Source: Cannabis sativa (taxonomy: Eukaryota > Streptophyta > Magnoliopsida > Rosales > Cannabaceae). Taken from it: 64,000 nt of DNA. This document shows, piece after piece, positions 46,705-60,782 of this stretch; within the stretch, counting starts at the first letter, position 1; each line of letters starts with the position of its first letter. The notes under the pieces are model-generated. The model was given only the letters and a program-made list of their open reading frames with translations. It ran no database searches and had not been told where the DNA came from. The stretch lies in assembly GCF_029168945.1 (NCBI RefSeq), contig NC_083610.1, forward strand, positions 71,911,580-71,975,579, written 5' to 3'. A program made the translations under genes and the position numbers.

Positions 46705-48636
46705 TGTTGGAATTAATTTTACCAGGATCTTAGATCTACTCACAAGTATGTTGATTAACAACCTAAATATGAACTTCTAAAACAATAAAAGGAAAACACA
46801 TATAAAGTTAAGAAAACCTTACATTGATTGCAGCGAAATAATATGTCTAATTCCACTCAGATCTCTAACCCTTGATTCCTTTCTGTTGCAGAGTATAATC
46901 AAGATCTGAGCCCGAATGTCCTTCAGTTGGATGTGATCCTTCACAGTCTTCCAATCTATGATTGAGGTACTTTTTTATGTGTGTGGGCACTACTCTCTCA
47001 CTAAGGAATTCGAAATTGTATCTCTCTCTCTCTTGTGTGTATTTCGTGTATGGTTCAAGCATACAAGAGGAAGAGAGTGGGCGGCTATATATAGGGAATA
47101 GGGAAGCTCAACTTTCTGCAAGAGGCAGTTTCCTGAATTACAGAGTAATTGATTAATTGCCTTATTTAGTGTGAGCCACCACTTTCCACTTATAGATAGC
47201 TGCTAGGTTTAGGTTAGTAATTATTTGGCAATTAAAAAATTGAAAATAATAATTGGGAAACACAAACAAGTGGCCGGCCATAGGTGTGATGGGCCTCACT
47301 TGGATTTTGCAGTTTCCACAATTTTATTTCTATTTTTCCCAAAAATGTCAATTTTCCAATTCTAACCATTTAAATGCCAAAACTAATTATTTAATAACTA
47401 AAATAGATTATTAAATAATATTGTCATTTAATATAATTATTAATTAGACATATAGAGTCTCTTAATTAATAAATAAACCTAGAATCTCTTTTCTTTACAA
47501 TTTCATCCCTGCTTAGTGAGAATTTACAAATTAGACATAGTCTAACTTTTAGAATTATAATTGATTAAACATAAATCAATTATTGAGTCTTACAAACAGT
47601 ATGGTCTCAACTAGAATGGGGAACATGGATCTATATTGCTGAGCTTCCAATAAGTTGATCCGAATTTACCAAGTAAATCCCTAACTTATTAATTCCTTGT
47701 TGAATCCACTCTTAGAACTTGGAATTGCACTCTCAGACTTATATAGAGCATTCTATATGTTCCACGATATAGATATGCTATCTCATTTAACCATTGTTAT
47801 AATTTTAATGTGATAAAAGATCCTCTATATAGATGATTTACATCGAGATGGGATAAATTTACCGTTTCCACCCCTCAATGTATTTGGCCCCTTAAAACAC
47901 TTAGCTACCTGTAAATGATGTTTTAGTGATCTTAGATATATTCACTGAAACAAGAGCTCATCCATTTACTTCTATTTAGCTAAGCTCGAAGGGAATCATC
48001 ACTTGACTTCTATACACCAGTAGAAGCTATAGATTCCATATTTATGTTCAGCGCTCCCACTCAGTCATACTATCATGTTCCCAAAATATACGTATCACCC
48101 TGACCCAAAAGTAGGCTTAACTAATAAATCAAAGAACATGAATAACACTCCTGAGATTGAGCCTAAGCATATCAGGATTTAGATTCTTTTAATCTAAGAT
48201 CAACTACTGATATTAACTTGGAAAGATACAACGGTAAGTTTATAATATCTTGAACAAGTTCAATATCGGTCCAGTCCAATGCATACTCCATACATTCGAA
48301 ACTAGTATACTTTACCAATGTCCTAGAAAGAACATAACACTTACTCCAAGTGTAAGTATACTTCATCACTGATTATCACATTAGTGTAAATCCAAAACAC
48401 CGATGAACAGGGACTTAGTATTTTGAATCATATAATCACAATCACATTCCACTGTGTTGACAGCACTGTAATTGTGAATAAATATATGTTCTGGACTTAA
48501 CTGATTTGATGCATATATTAAATATATATATTAAGCCACAAGCATGTAAAATACATGTTAACATAATCACTTCAAAACTCTTAAATTGATAACTATCAGA
48601 TTGTAATGTGTTTTATTTAGGGCACAAAACCCAACA
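46705..48636 (-). repeat. Family T 3' LTR (1932 bp)
   Basis: TGTTGGAATTAATTTTACC to GCACAAAACCCAACA. More diverged from the pair at 50049/57993 than those are from each other, so this is an older insertion, in keeping with its outer position in the nest. Confidence 0.85.
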
Positions 48637-49830
48637 AACTCCCACTTGCACTAACATAAAACAAGTTGTGCATTACAATCAATTTTCTGTCTTGATCTTC
48701 AGATCAAGTGTAGTATATTTGAATCCACCCAAATTTCTGGAACCAGGTTCATAAAACATTATGAAACATCTTTAACTATATGCTTTACTCATCAAGGGAT
48801 ACTAAAATCCTTATTTCTTATTAAGTACATCTGAACAAACAGAAGACATATCTCTCCTATTTTAAAATTTGGAATTGAGATAATGTAGTGTAGAATTTTT
48901 CTTCAGTAAAATAACTTTCTGGTAATTTTGAATTTACAAAGTTATATATATCTTCTCTGATGGATCTTGAATTATTATAAATGGGTTTTTTCACTGTTCT
49001 AGAATAACTCCTCCACCCCCAGAGTAACCACCATCTCAAATTCTTAATGAGTTGGTGTGGATATTAGGATAAGTAATATACATATCCTTAATATCTAACA
49101 TATAGGTCACTTTCATAAATCTTTCTTGATTGTCCCCTAATGTTCCTTATTTGATTACATCTCAGATGGCTCCCACTCAATAGTAGATGTCTGGTTAATA
49201 CTTTTAACCTCTTATTATTGTTTGAGGGGTATCTAGTTGTGACTTATTATCTTAGTCTGAAACTGTAAGTTTCTTTAAGACTAGGTCATCAACATAGCAG
49301 TCTAGTATTTGAAGTGTAAAATACTTGCTAGAGATTAAGCAATAAAATTAAGATACCATAAAATGTTATGAGGATTAGAAATCTTGACTCAAGTCATTCG
49401 AATAGACTATGCAAGAATTCTTCTATCTTATTCTCATAATTCTGATAAGTTATTTCTATCCACATGAATGGTTAGATTTGTTTTATCAGCAGTGTTCTTA
49501 AGTTCCTATCACAAGTGTCAACCAAATGAAGATGGGTAAAGAATTTTAAAATTCTCCCACTCAATTCAGGTAGTGTGATACATTATCAAATAACTTTATT
49601 GGTATCATTATTTATTACAACAGTAAATCTAAATTGAAACATACAATCAAGATCAAGGATTTATTCTAATAATAGCTAATTTATTATATTACTTCCATGT
49701 TTAAAATTATGTGTCACAAAGAGTACTGTGGAATATAGTCCACCCGTAAGTATATAGAGATTATGATCCACCCCTAAAGGTTGTAGATGAAAAACCCTGT
49801 TTTTGAAAATGTCAGTTGTATATAAGAAAA
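48637..49830 (-). pseudogene. pol: Eroded copia pol tail of family T element
   Basis: No frame is open. Colinear nucleotide similarity to the pol remnants at 51962-54560 (same strand) and 24421-26600 (opposite strand) is visible in phrases such as CTCCCACTCAA...AGTAG and CACCCC-AGAGTAACCACCATCTC. Confidence 0.5.
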
Positions 49831-50048
49831 TGTAAAAACTGTAAGCGTTTGCAGCAGCAGAAAGTAATTCTGCTACAGCAAAACTGAACAGGCAGAATAT
49901 AAAATATTTGCAGAAAAATAAATAACTTGACACAAGAGATTTATACGTGGTATCAGTGTTCTCACGAACACTCCTAGTCCACGGGGCCACGCCCAGAGAA
50001 TGAAATCAATTAATAAAGTATCAAATTACAAAGACAATTGACTTAAAC
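49831..50048 (-). repeat. Copia 3' LTR, left piece
   Basis: Contains GATTTATACGTGGTATCAGT and TCCACGGGGCCACGCCC. It ends at TAAAC, where the family T element entered; it resumes at 59915 after the second TAAAC. Confidence 0.6.
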
Positions 50049-51961
50049 TGTTGGAAATTATTTTACCAGGATCTAGATTTACTAACAAGTATGTTGGATT
50101 AACAACCTAATATGAATTCTAAAACAATGAAAATAAACACATATAAAGTTAGAAAACCTTACAGTGGGTGCAGCGGAATAATATGACTCCTTCCGTTCAG
50201 ATCTCTAGCCCTTGATTCCTTTCTGTAGCAGAGCATCACCAAGATCTGAACCTGGATCTTCTTTTCTCCTTCTTTGATGTAGAAATTCGATAGTCTTCCA
50301 TACTATGATTGAGATACCACTTGATGTGTGTGGGCACTACTCATCTCACAAGGATTTCGAAATTTCTCTCTATTTTTCTCTCTCAATTTCGTGGCTTTTC
50401 ATCCATGCAAGAGAAGAGACACAAAGGTTGCTTTATATAGGGAGAAGGGAGAGCACAACTTTCCAAATAAAACAGTTTCCTCTTTTACTGTGTAATTGAT
50501 TAACTGCCTTATTTAGTGTGATTCACCACTTTCCTATTATAGCTAGGATTTGATTAGCAATTACATGACAATTAAAAAATAAAATAATAATTGGGAAACA
50601 CAAAGGGAGTGCTTCGGCCATAGAGGGAATATGGGCCTCACTTGGATTTTGCAGTTTCCTCAATTTTATTTCAATTTCTCCAAAAATGCCATTTTTCCAA
50701 TTCTAATCATTTAAATGCCAAAACTAATTATTTAATAACTAAAATAGATTATTAAATAATATTGTCATTTAAAATAATTATTAATTAGACATACAAAGTC
50801 TCTTAATTAATAATTAAACCTAGAAACCCTTTTCTTTACGATTTCATCCTTAAACTGTGAGAATTCATAAAGTAGACATAGTCTAACTTTTAGAATTATA
50901 ATTGATTAATTAAAATCAATTAACTGAGTCTTACAAGCAGTATGTCCTCAACTAGTATGGGGACCATGGGTCTATATAACCGAGCTTCCAATAAGTCGAA
51001 CCGAATTTACCAAGTAAATTCCCTAACTTATTAATTCCTCATTGAATCCACACTTAGAACTTGGAATTGCACTCTCAGTCATATAGAAACGCTCTATATG
51101 TTCCACGATATAGACACGTTATTAGTTATCCATTGTTATAATCCTAATGTGATCAATGATCCTCTATATAGATGATTTACACTGTACATGGATTAAATTA
51201 CCGTAACACCCTACAATGTATTTTATCCTTAAAACACTTAACCCTGTATAAATGATATTTCACCTAAGTGAAATGAGATCTCCACCATTTATCTTCGTTT
51301 GGTTAAGCTCGAAGGAAATCATCCTTTACTTCTATTTGCCAAATAGAAGCTATAGATTCCATATTTATGTTAGCGCTCCCCCACTCAATTGTATTACCGT
51401 GTTCCCAAAATGTACGTATTACCCTGATACAAAACTGGGCTTAACTAACAAATCAAAGAACACGAGTAATACTCTTGAAATTGAGCCTAACCATATCAGG
51501 ATTTCGATCATGTGATCTAGGATCAACTTATGATATTGAATTGAATAGATATTTACGGTAAGTTTCAAAATCTAATTCAAAGTTCAATATCGGTCCATTC
51601 CGATGTATACTCCATACATCCGATACTGGTAAACTTTGCCAATGTCCTGGAAAGGACATAACACTTTTCCAAGGTGTAAGAATACCTATCGCTGATTATA
51701 CCATGTCAGTCTAAATCCAGTGTTCTGACAAATCAGGGAATCTACTTTTGAACATATAATAAAGATTATATTCCACTGTGCTGACAACACTATAATCTTT
51801 AACCAACTCATATCGGACTTAAAAAGAATTCATACATTATATACATATAATCATGAAATAAATCATGTGAACCATGCAACATAAAATGTTATTTCTGATC
51901 TTTATTAATAAGTAAATCTGATTATATGAAATGAGTTTTATTTAGGGCATAAAACCCAACA
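50049..51961 (-). repeat. Family T 3' LTR (1913 bp)
   Basis: TGTTGGAAATTATTTTACC to TAAAACCCAACA. Differs from its partner at about ten single positions plus a small gap near 51812 (CTCATATCGGAC against CTCATATGTTCTGGAC). Confidence 0.9.
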
Positions 51962-54560
51962 AACTCCCACTTGCACTAATATAAAACAAAAAGTGCATTT
52001 CAAATAATCATTAACACCTTGATATACCAATCAAGTGTAATAGTAGTATACTCCTCGTAATGGAATCTGACAGGTTGAATTAAACACAACCTCTTCTCCA
52101 CCATTACTCTTCCTTAATCACAAAATCCTTGATAATGTGAAATTCCTCTCTATATGTCTACTCTTTTGGGATACTGGATTCTATACTTTTGGGCAACTAC
52201 TCTTTTGTTATACAGGAAGTAACCCTAGTAGTTAAGGCAAGTTGGAACACTGCCACAAATGTATAGAACTTTCCTTAGACTGAATAAGTATCTTTCCTGC
52301 AACTTTTAACATTCAGTCTCTCTCTGGTAGACCAAGAGATTTCAGATAGGTTTTTACACTTCTCCAAAATCGCTACTCCACCCCCAAAGTAATCACCATC
52401 TCATTAGCAGACTTTCTAGCACAAAGGCAAGTCTTGAAATCTGATGTGGTGTAGTCTAAGAGTTTCAAAACAAACACCCTTATTGACTAACATATAGTTC
52501 CTCTTCTTAATCTTAAGATTTACTTGATTGTCTTCCAATGTTCCTCTCCTGGATTAATCTGATACTTACTCATTATTCCCACTCAACAGTAGGTGTCTGG
52601 TCTAAGGCATACTAAAGTATATCTGAGACCTCTCACTGTTGACTTAAGAATTCTTTCATGGCTTTATCTTTTCTGGAATAGTTGTGACTTTTCCTTAGAT
52701 AACTAAAATCTATGCTCAGAAGTTTTTAAGCTTCTATAGATTGCCATTGGAAAGAAAATGCTTCAGCATCTCATGCTTGCATTAGAGTAAGTAATTACCA
52801 GGTATACCACAAGCCATAGGTTCAGATAAACTCAAACCTACAATACTAGGAACAGGAAGTTTTGTTAAGTCCATTGAATAGACTTATTAACGAAATTTCC
52901 TTTCATGTCCTTGTAACAGAAAACTTTAGGTTACTCCATGTGAATGGATCAAACTATAGTTCTCTTGGCTTTCTTCTTAGTTTCTTATCTTGACAATCCA
53001 TTACTTGTTTAAACTCACAATGGATTTTAATCACTAGTGTCTTCCAAGTTATAAGAAGGTGAGTTCCTAGAAACTCTCCCACTACAACAAGGTACCGTGA
53101 ACTATGTCAAAGAAAACTAAATGGTATAGACCTCTTCAGTTGTGTTAAGACAATAGAGGCAGTGAAATCATCTTGTAAAATAAGATGATAGAACACTTAT
53201 GGAATCAAAAAAAATATCTCCTTTATTTGCTACTTTATTTTCAGACTTAGTCATTTTCTTAGAAAAAATGGTATTTGTTTAAACAAACACTTTCTTATCT
53301 AATGACTATGGGATGCTCCACCCCTAATCACTTAGAATAGCTAACAAACATGCAAACCAGGGTTAGCAGTTCTAGCTTTTCTTAAGATTTCGATTAGGTC
53401 ATCCATGAATCTAGTAATGATTTACATTAAGTATACAACCATTACATCATTCTGAAATTTTATTACCATAGAAGGATTTAGGCAACGACTAGTAACTAAT
53501 CATCAATATGCAACTCGAATTTCTGGGGAGGTAAGTTTGGATATTATTCAAAATCAAATTAATGATCTTTGAACTGCATATGTACTACCTTTTTCTCCAC
53601 CCCTATCAGTTCGCAAGATCTTTAACCACTTACCTTCACCATTGCTAGAAATTCATGAAATTTTTCAAACATTTCAAATTTCTTTTGCATAAGGTAAAAT
53701 CTAGAGTGATCGTTTTAAGAATACAACGAAAACTCATATCCACCCCTGAATGTACATCCATCTGCGAATGAGATGAAATTACTTTCAGTGGATATAGGCA
53801 TACTAACTCTTTGCAGAGAATGATCTTGTCAAAACCACTATGAACAAGATACAAATGCCTTAGATTTATAAAATATGTGGTTGAATCTTTTGATGACTTA
53901 CTTTAGTTACATCAAAGAGTTCTTAGAATAGTGCAAGTGGATTCTGGTCACAGAATACTAAACTCATACAGTTTGAATCCATTGAAAGAAAATGGTTATT
54001 AAACACTTGTGAAAGTGTAACTGTATAATTAGTAATTCTTTCTTGGACCACCACTACTAATCTAACTCTATGATTTGCCTATACAAGTAGGAGATATCTA
54101 AGATTGAGGATTTATATCATTTAGGGATAGAATTCCGGGAATATAATCATATGCGTCATCTAATTTCTTAAGAGAAAATAAGACTTTATATGATTTATAG
54201 ACCATTCATCCAATGATATGTCATTAAGCTAATTCGAAATGAATAAGCTAAGAGGAATGAGGATAATTTCGTTTTAAATAAGAATCCAACGATGCTCCGA
54301 TTAGCGAGAGTCAAAGTAATCTTATTTATACAATCTTCTTGTTTCATATTGTAAAACACTAGTCTAAGGTGTCATCAATTGATGAACAGCTAGATGTTGC
54401 ATATACAATATTTATCTTTCGAGATCTAACACTATTATGTTAGTCTAATGGTGAAAATCCATTAGGGATTTATCTCATTAGAAAAACAATCAAGTTAGAC
54501 CAACAATGAAGATTCGAAATTAAACTACAATTTAATAACAGAAAATAACATGGTTCAATA
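51962..54560 (-). pseudogene. pol: Scrambled copia pol and duplicated leader end of family T
   Basis: Minus-strand counterpart of 24051-26600. Readable pieces are 'GKWLKILRTDRGGE' near 53630-53590, and 'SKYQINPGEEHWKTIK' followed by a stop and 'LRRGT' near 52580-52500. No frame above 70 codons. The duplicated leader module with the GAGAGTC-type motif is at about 54160-54560. Confidence 0.65.
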
Positions 54561-57500
54561 CGAATTCATACACAATTCAGAAATTATGAAGCACATAGCA
54601 AGTAGGAATGACAAGTGAAAATACTAAAACATACAATCCTAAATAATTTCCAAGGTTTTCAACAAACTGATATCAGTGTCCCGTTTAGGCGAGAGTCAAA
54701 GCTATCATTCATTGAATAGAGTTGTCAGCTCATCTAAAATGTCAAACATTCTAGCAACCTTTTATTCGATCAAGATTTGAATCCGCGTTGTCCCGTTTAG
54801 GCGAGAGTCAAGGCTATTCTATCTTATGAGCTTCCACCATTGTTTCATATTCTTGCAAGTCTTATACAGTCGCCACCATTAGGGTGAGCATAAACTATAT
54901 AAAAAAACTTACAAGATTACTTATCTTTCGAGATTAAACGGTGCTAACTTGCTAATGAACGTTCCTCCATTAGGGAGGATTACTCACTAAAACAATAGCT
55001 ATGTAAAACCAACAATGGAGATCGAATATCCTTATAATAATAAAGCTCATTATTTAATGAAGGGTTGTATTTTCTTCTAATATTTATTTTAATCCATTTA
55101 TTTTAAATATATATTTATTTAATTAAAATTTCCAATTTAGAATGAAAAATTCCAAATATAAATTTTAATGTAATATTTATAAATTATACTTAGATGGATA
55201 TGAAATAACGTGAATTATTTCCATCTTAGTAATAATTTCCATAAATATTTAGAAAATTATTCAATTTAAGTTGTTTCAAAATTAATTTGAATTAATTTAC
55301 AACTCAAATTTAATTTTCCATAAATATATATTGCATTTTCGAAAATGCTTTAAAATAAAATAAAATAAATCCTGGAAAATTACTCTAATTTTATGTTGTC
55401 CCAAAATTAATTAAAAAATTAATTTTCAACAAAAAATAATTTTCCTATTTAATTAAATATCTAAGAAAAATTTCAAATATTTAAGTATCATGATTAAAAA
55501 ATCAACTTAAATATTAATTTTCTATTTAATTAAATACACTAGAAAAATACTAGAAGCAAAACAGATAATATCTATCTAGACTTTCATAGACTAATTAATC
55601 CAATTTCTAATTATAATATATTTTAGTTCATTTATTTTAATTAATCATTAAATGAAAAAATCAATGATTTAAGTTGGTCCAAAATTAAATAAATAATTTT
55701 CAACTTTAATCTATTTTTCAAATAAAATTCGAAATTTCTACATTAAAGAAATGTAATTTCGAAATTTTGGGAAATGATTAATAAAATAAAATAAAATATA
55801 TTCTGAAAATTATTCAAACTTAAGTTATTCTGAAATAAGATTCCAAACTTAAAATAATTTTCAACTTTAATTAAATAACATGAAAATAACAATATTAAAG
55901 TATCATGATGAAAATCAACTTAGATATTGAAATTTTCAATTTAATTAAATGTATTAAATTCAAGAAATAAATAATTAAGTAAAGAGGAAACTTAATTATT
56001 AATTCTAGTTTAATACTAGGAAAATATTCTAAACTTAGATTGTACCAAAATTAATTAGGAAACAATCAATTTCACAATCTATGATATTTTCCTATTTAAT
56101 ATTAGAAATAATAACTAGTACTAGAAATAACTATCTAGAATATATCATTGACTAAGTGTTTTTCTAAAATTAACTTTAAAATATTACAATGAAAAATAAA
56201 TTTCATATATTTTAAAAGTTAATTATGTTGCTAATTCAATTTTAATTAGGTTAGACTAATATAATTAACCTAATACAATTATTTAAATAAGGCAAATGGG
56301 CCTTCACAATTGGGGTAGTTCATGTGAGGGGGAGCTGGGTTCAGTATGTCGTACCCACTTCTATGGCCCCCAACTCTCACACAAGGCCCAAAAGAGAGGA
56401 ATTTAACCTTAAAATAAACAATTGCTATTCATTGAATAAGCCCAAATCTAATTGGGGCTAAATAAATTTCCTTATGTCAAAATTTATTTTAGCAACCTAG
56501 TCCATTTACTTAGTAAAAACTTAAATGGGCTCCCTATATGTCTCTAAGCCCAAAAGCAAACATATAGGTTCACACAGGTCAAATGATTTGGATGGGCCCT
56601 ATCATGTTACTAGGTTTACACAGATGAAAGAAGTACAAAATTTACCTGTTACAAATTATTTATAAGATCTATCGTCAATTGGACTATGATTAAAATCAGA
56701 TCATTAGATCATGATCTGTCAACAAGTTAATCATAGCAATTTAGATCAGATAAATAATAGGTTTGTTAAAAAGTTTTGAATAAACAATATTAAATAAACA
56801 AACATTGTCCATGTAACAGATCTGAATCAAGATATTAATATAATTAAATTATTATTCTTAAACTAACCAAATAAAGGAAACTAATTTTAAAATATCTAGG
56901 TTTATTTGAATCAAATTAAATTAAATATCTAATAAGATCAATGATTTAAAAGGAAAGAATCTTCAATATCACTTTCAGATCTTATAATTTAATAAAATAA
57001 ACCAATTCTAAAATAGATTTGGTTAGATAATTATTATTTTAGGAATAAAATAATAAATGAATAATAATTACCATAATTATATGTCAAAATATCTCAAATT
57101 AAGCAATATTCAAATCTCTACAAAAATATCTATGTTATTTAAATATTTAAGATATGATTTATAAATTTCTAATAAGGAAAAAATGATATATATAGAAAAA
57201 AATATCATTTTTATACTTATAATTTATAAATAATTAAATATTTAACAAAATAACAAATTTTTGAATTTGAAAACATTATGGTAAGTATATCTATAAAAAT
57301 ATCTATGATAATTTCAAATTTATTAATTATTTAATTTGTCATATAAGATAATTTTAATATAATATTTTAAATAAAAAGACAAAGTTATCTTTTAATTTAA
57401 AATATCTTAAATATCAAAATATTTAATCTTATAATTAAATAATAAATAAATATTAAAGAAGTTAACAAATTTTTAAATCTGACCATAATAGGAAATATTT

Positions 57501-57973
57501 AAAATTGGAAACATTCCAAAATAGAAATATTTAAAATTGGAAAAATTCCAAATTGAAAATATTTAAAATTGGAAACATCTCAATTTAGAAATATTTAAGA
57601 AAGGAAAAATAAATTTTGGGAAACAATCCCATGAAAAAAATTGGATTTTTGGGGAAAAAACCTCAAAAATTCGCAATTTGTGGGAATCTAGGGAAAGGCA
57701 TGCAAAGAACCATGATTTCCAATCTTCCAAAATTCATATCTTTCTCAATTTTTATCGGAATCGAGTTCCGTAAAAACAAAAATTGCTCAATTTTTCACAA
57801 GGAATCCAAATAAAATATTTTAAAAAATTGAAAAAATATATTTTTCATGGAAAACGAAACTGTACAACATATACATTCATCAACTAACACATAAACCAAC
57901 ATGAAACCATCCAAATCAACACAGAAACATGCAATCATCGTTTTAATTCATATTACATGAAAGTAAATCATTA
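54561..57973 (-). other. Family T leader, non-coding
   Basis: Matches 20375-24050 in reverse. It carries the two GTCCCGTTTAGGCGAGAGTC motifs near 54678 and 54790 and the conserved patch at 56290-56400. It lacks the GC-rich block found at 20636-20850. Confidence 0.65.
57485..57602. repeat. Tandem ~36-bp repeat in leader
   Basis: About three to four units of the form GAAATATTTAAAATTGGAAA followed by CATTCCAAA-type spacers. The sister element at 20915-20990 has a shorter version. Confidence 0.65.
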
Positions 57974-57990
57974 CCATGGCTCTGGTGCCA
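57974..57990 (-). other. Primer-binding site, initiator-Met type
   Basis: The minus strand reads TGGCACCAGAGCCATGG two bases after the LTR end. It is close to the TGGTATCAGAGCCATGG consensus and intact at its first TGG. Confidence 0.85.
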
Positions 57991-57992
57991 AT

Positions 57993-59909
57993 TGTTGGAA
58001 ATTATTTTACCAGGATCTAGATTTACTAACAAGTATGTTGGATTAACAACCTAATATGAATTCTAAAACAATGAAAATAAACACATATAAAGTTAGAAAA
58101 CCTTACAGTGGGTGCAGCGGAATAATATGACTCCTTCCGTTCAGATCTCTAGCCCTTGATTCCTTTCTGTAGCAGAGCATCACCAAGATCTGAACCTGGA
58201 TCTTCTTTTCTCCTTCTTTGATATAGAAATTCCATAGTCTTCCATACTATGATTGAGATACCACTTGATGTGTGTGGGCACTACTCATCTCACAAGGATT
58301 TCAAAATTTCTCTCTATTTTTCTCTCTCAATTTCGTGGCTTTTCATCCATGCAAGAGAAGAGACACAAAGGTTGCTTTATATAGGGAGAAGGGAGAGCAC
58401 AACTTTCCAAATAAAACAGTTTCCTCTTTTACTGTGTAATTGATTAACTGCCTTATTTAGTGTGATTCACCACTTTCCTATTATAGCTAGGCTTTGATTA
58501 GCAATTACATGACAATTAAAAAATAAAATAATAATTGGGAAACACAAAGGGAGTGCTTCGGCCATAGAGGGAATATGGGCCTCACTTGGATTTTGCAGTT
58601 TCCTCAATTTTATTTCAATTTCTCCAAAAATGTCATTTTTCCAATTCTAATCATTTAAATGCCAAAACTAATTATTTAATAACTAAAATAGATTATTAAA
58701 TAATATTGTCATTTAAAATAATTATTAATTAGACATACAAAGTCTCTTAATTAATAATTAAACCTAGAAACCCTTTTCTTTACGATTTCATCCTTAAACT
58801 GTGAGAATTCATAAAGTAGACATAGTCTAACTTTTAGAATTATAATTGATTAATTAAAATCAATTAACTGAGTCTTACAAGCAGTATGACCTCAACTAGT
58901 ATGGGGACCATGAGTCTATATAACCGAGCTTCCAATAAGTCGAACCGAATTTACCAAGTAAATTCCCTAACTTATTAATTCCTCATTGAATCCACACTTA
59001 GAACTTGGAATTGCACTCTCAGTCATATAGAAACGCTCTATATGTTCCACGATATAGACACGTTATTAGTTATCCATTGTTATAATCCTAATGTGATCAA
59101 TGATCCTCTATATAGATGATTTACACTGTACAGGGATTAAATTACCGTAACACCCTACAATGTATTTTATCCTTAAAACACTTAACCCTGTATAAATGAT
59201 ATTTCACCTAAGTGAAATGAGATCTCCACCATTTATCTTCGTTTGGTTAAGCTCGAAGGAAATCATCCTTTACTTCTATTTGCCAAATAGAAGCTATAGA
59301 TTCCATATTTATGTTAGCGCTCCCCCACTCAATTGTATTACCGTGTTCCCAAAATGTACGTATTACCCTGATACAAAACTGGGCTTAACTAACAAATCAA
59401 AGAACACGAGTAATACTCTTGAAATTGAGCCTAACCATATCAGGATTTCGATCATGTGATCTAGGATCAACTTATGATATTGAATTGAATAGATATTTAC
59501 GGTAAGTTTCAAAATCTAATTCAAAGTTCAATATCGGTCCATTCCGATGTATACTCCATACATCCGATACTGGTAAACTTTGCCAATGTCCTGGAAAGGA
59601 CATAACACTTTTCCAAGGTGTAAGAATACATATCGCTGATTATACCATGTCAGTCTAAATCCAGTGTTCTGACAAATCAGGGAATCTACTTTTGAACATA
59701 TAATAAAGATTATATTCCACTGTGCTGACAACACTATAATCTTTAACCAACTCATATGTTCTGGACTTAAAAAGAATTCATACATTATATACATATAATC
59801 ATGAAATAAATCATGTGAACCATGCAACATAAAATATTATTTCTGATCTTTATTAATAAGTAAATCTGATTATATGAAATGAGTTTTATTTAGGGCATAA
59901 AACCCAACA
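57993..59909 (-). repeat. Family T 5' LTR (1917 bp)
   Basis: TGTTGGAAATTATTTTACC to TAAAACCCAACA; partner of 50049-51961. Confidence 0.9.
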
Positions 59910-59914
59910 TAAAC

Positions 59915-60782
59915 AAGTTTAGACTTCCTCTAAAGTATTGCCGCAATCCATTGTAATCCACTTTATGAATCTGACTTCTTGAAACACCTTCAAGCCTGAA
60001 CTCCCTTCGTCTTTGAAGTGTGAGTGCTTACTTCCTCCCGAAGTAAGGCTTCAACAAGTCTTCTCCTGAAGACCAAGTGCTTACTTCCTCCCGAAGTAAG
60101 GCTTTATCAAGTCTTCTCCCGAAGACCAATCTCTTGTTTAGTCAAGTAGTTCTTCACAACCTCTAGGATAGAGTAAAAACAGAAATAGAACAACTAGAAC
60201 CTAGATGAACAACTACGCTCTCACAAAACAAAGAAACACTCTCTTCTCTCAAAAGATAAATGCAAAAAATAAATAATGGAAGAGGTAATTCGAATGGTTG
60301 CTCTCTAGGCTCTATTTATAGAACATAGAAACCAAAGAGCCAACCACAAGTTCGAATCTATAGCTGTACAAGAACTTTCCTAAAGAAACACGATCTGCTA
60401 CATCAGATTTGGTTGCTGACGCAGTAGATCTGACCAGAAACGGCAAACTTGCTAAAATCGGGTCTGATCTTCTATCAATGTTTGATTCCTGCCAAAAACA
60501 GATTAGATATTCTGATTGTATCAAGATACAATCGAAATTAATAAGGAAAAGTCAATAATCAAAGTTTCCCTAAAAAAGACAACTTTCCAAAAGAGAATTC
60601 CTTCTCTTTTGAGAAGTTTTTCAACAAAGGAAAGTTCAGCTGAAAGTGCAACTTTCCAAACAAGGAAAATGGCAACTACAATCCGAATATATAAGGCAAG
60701 AAATCGAATATGAATGCTCAACAATCTTACCATAAATGGAAAAATTATTTTGTCAACTAACTTGCCAAAAAAGGACTTTACA
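59915..60782 (-). repeat. Copia 3' LTR, right piece
   Basis: Continues the LTR from 50048 and ends TTTACA at 60782, next to ATCTCCCCCTTTGGC, whose minus strand GCCAAAGGGGGAGAT is a standard copia polypurine tract. It contains a 53-bp tandem duplication at 60024-60129. A duplicate of this edge at 61033-61100 makes the exact LTR end ambiguous. Confidence 0.6.
60024..60129. repeat. 53-bp tandem duplication in copia LTR
   Basis: Two adjacent units beginning GTGCTTACTTCCTCCCGAAG and ending CCGAAGACCAA or CTGAAGACCAA, differing at about three bases. Confidence 0.85.

Larger units (their letters stand above)
46705..49830 (-). mobile_element. Family T element, left part (3' LTR and pol tail)
   Basis: The 3' LTR is 46705-48636. 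The polypurine tract lies just right of it (AACTCCCACTTGC on the plus strand), so the element reads right to left. The internal part 48637-49830 holds eroded copia pol, for example an RNase H-region trace near 49090-49190. It is interrupted at about 49831 by the second copia element, and its 5' part is off the window. The putative target duplication on the left is GTATT (46700-46704). Confidence 0.75.
50049..59909 (-). mobile_element. Family T LTR retrotransposon, complete, recent, non-autonomous
   Basis: A 9861-bp minus-strand element with a perfect TAAAC target duplication (50044-50048 and 59910-59914). LTRs are 50049-51961 and 57993-59909. By eye I see about a dozen differences, so roughly 99% identity, which means a recent insertion. 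The primer site TGGCACCAGAGCCATGG is intact at 57990-57974, and the polypurine tract GTGCAAGTGGGAGTT abuts the 3' LTR. The internal 6 kb has the family leader and the same scrambled pol as 18519-28457. It has everything needed in cis but no usable proteins. Confidence 0.92.
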
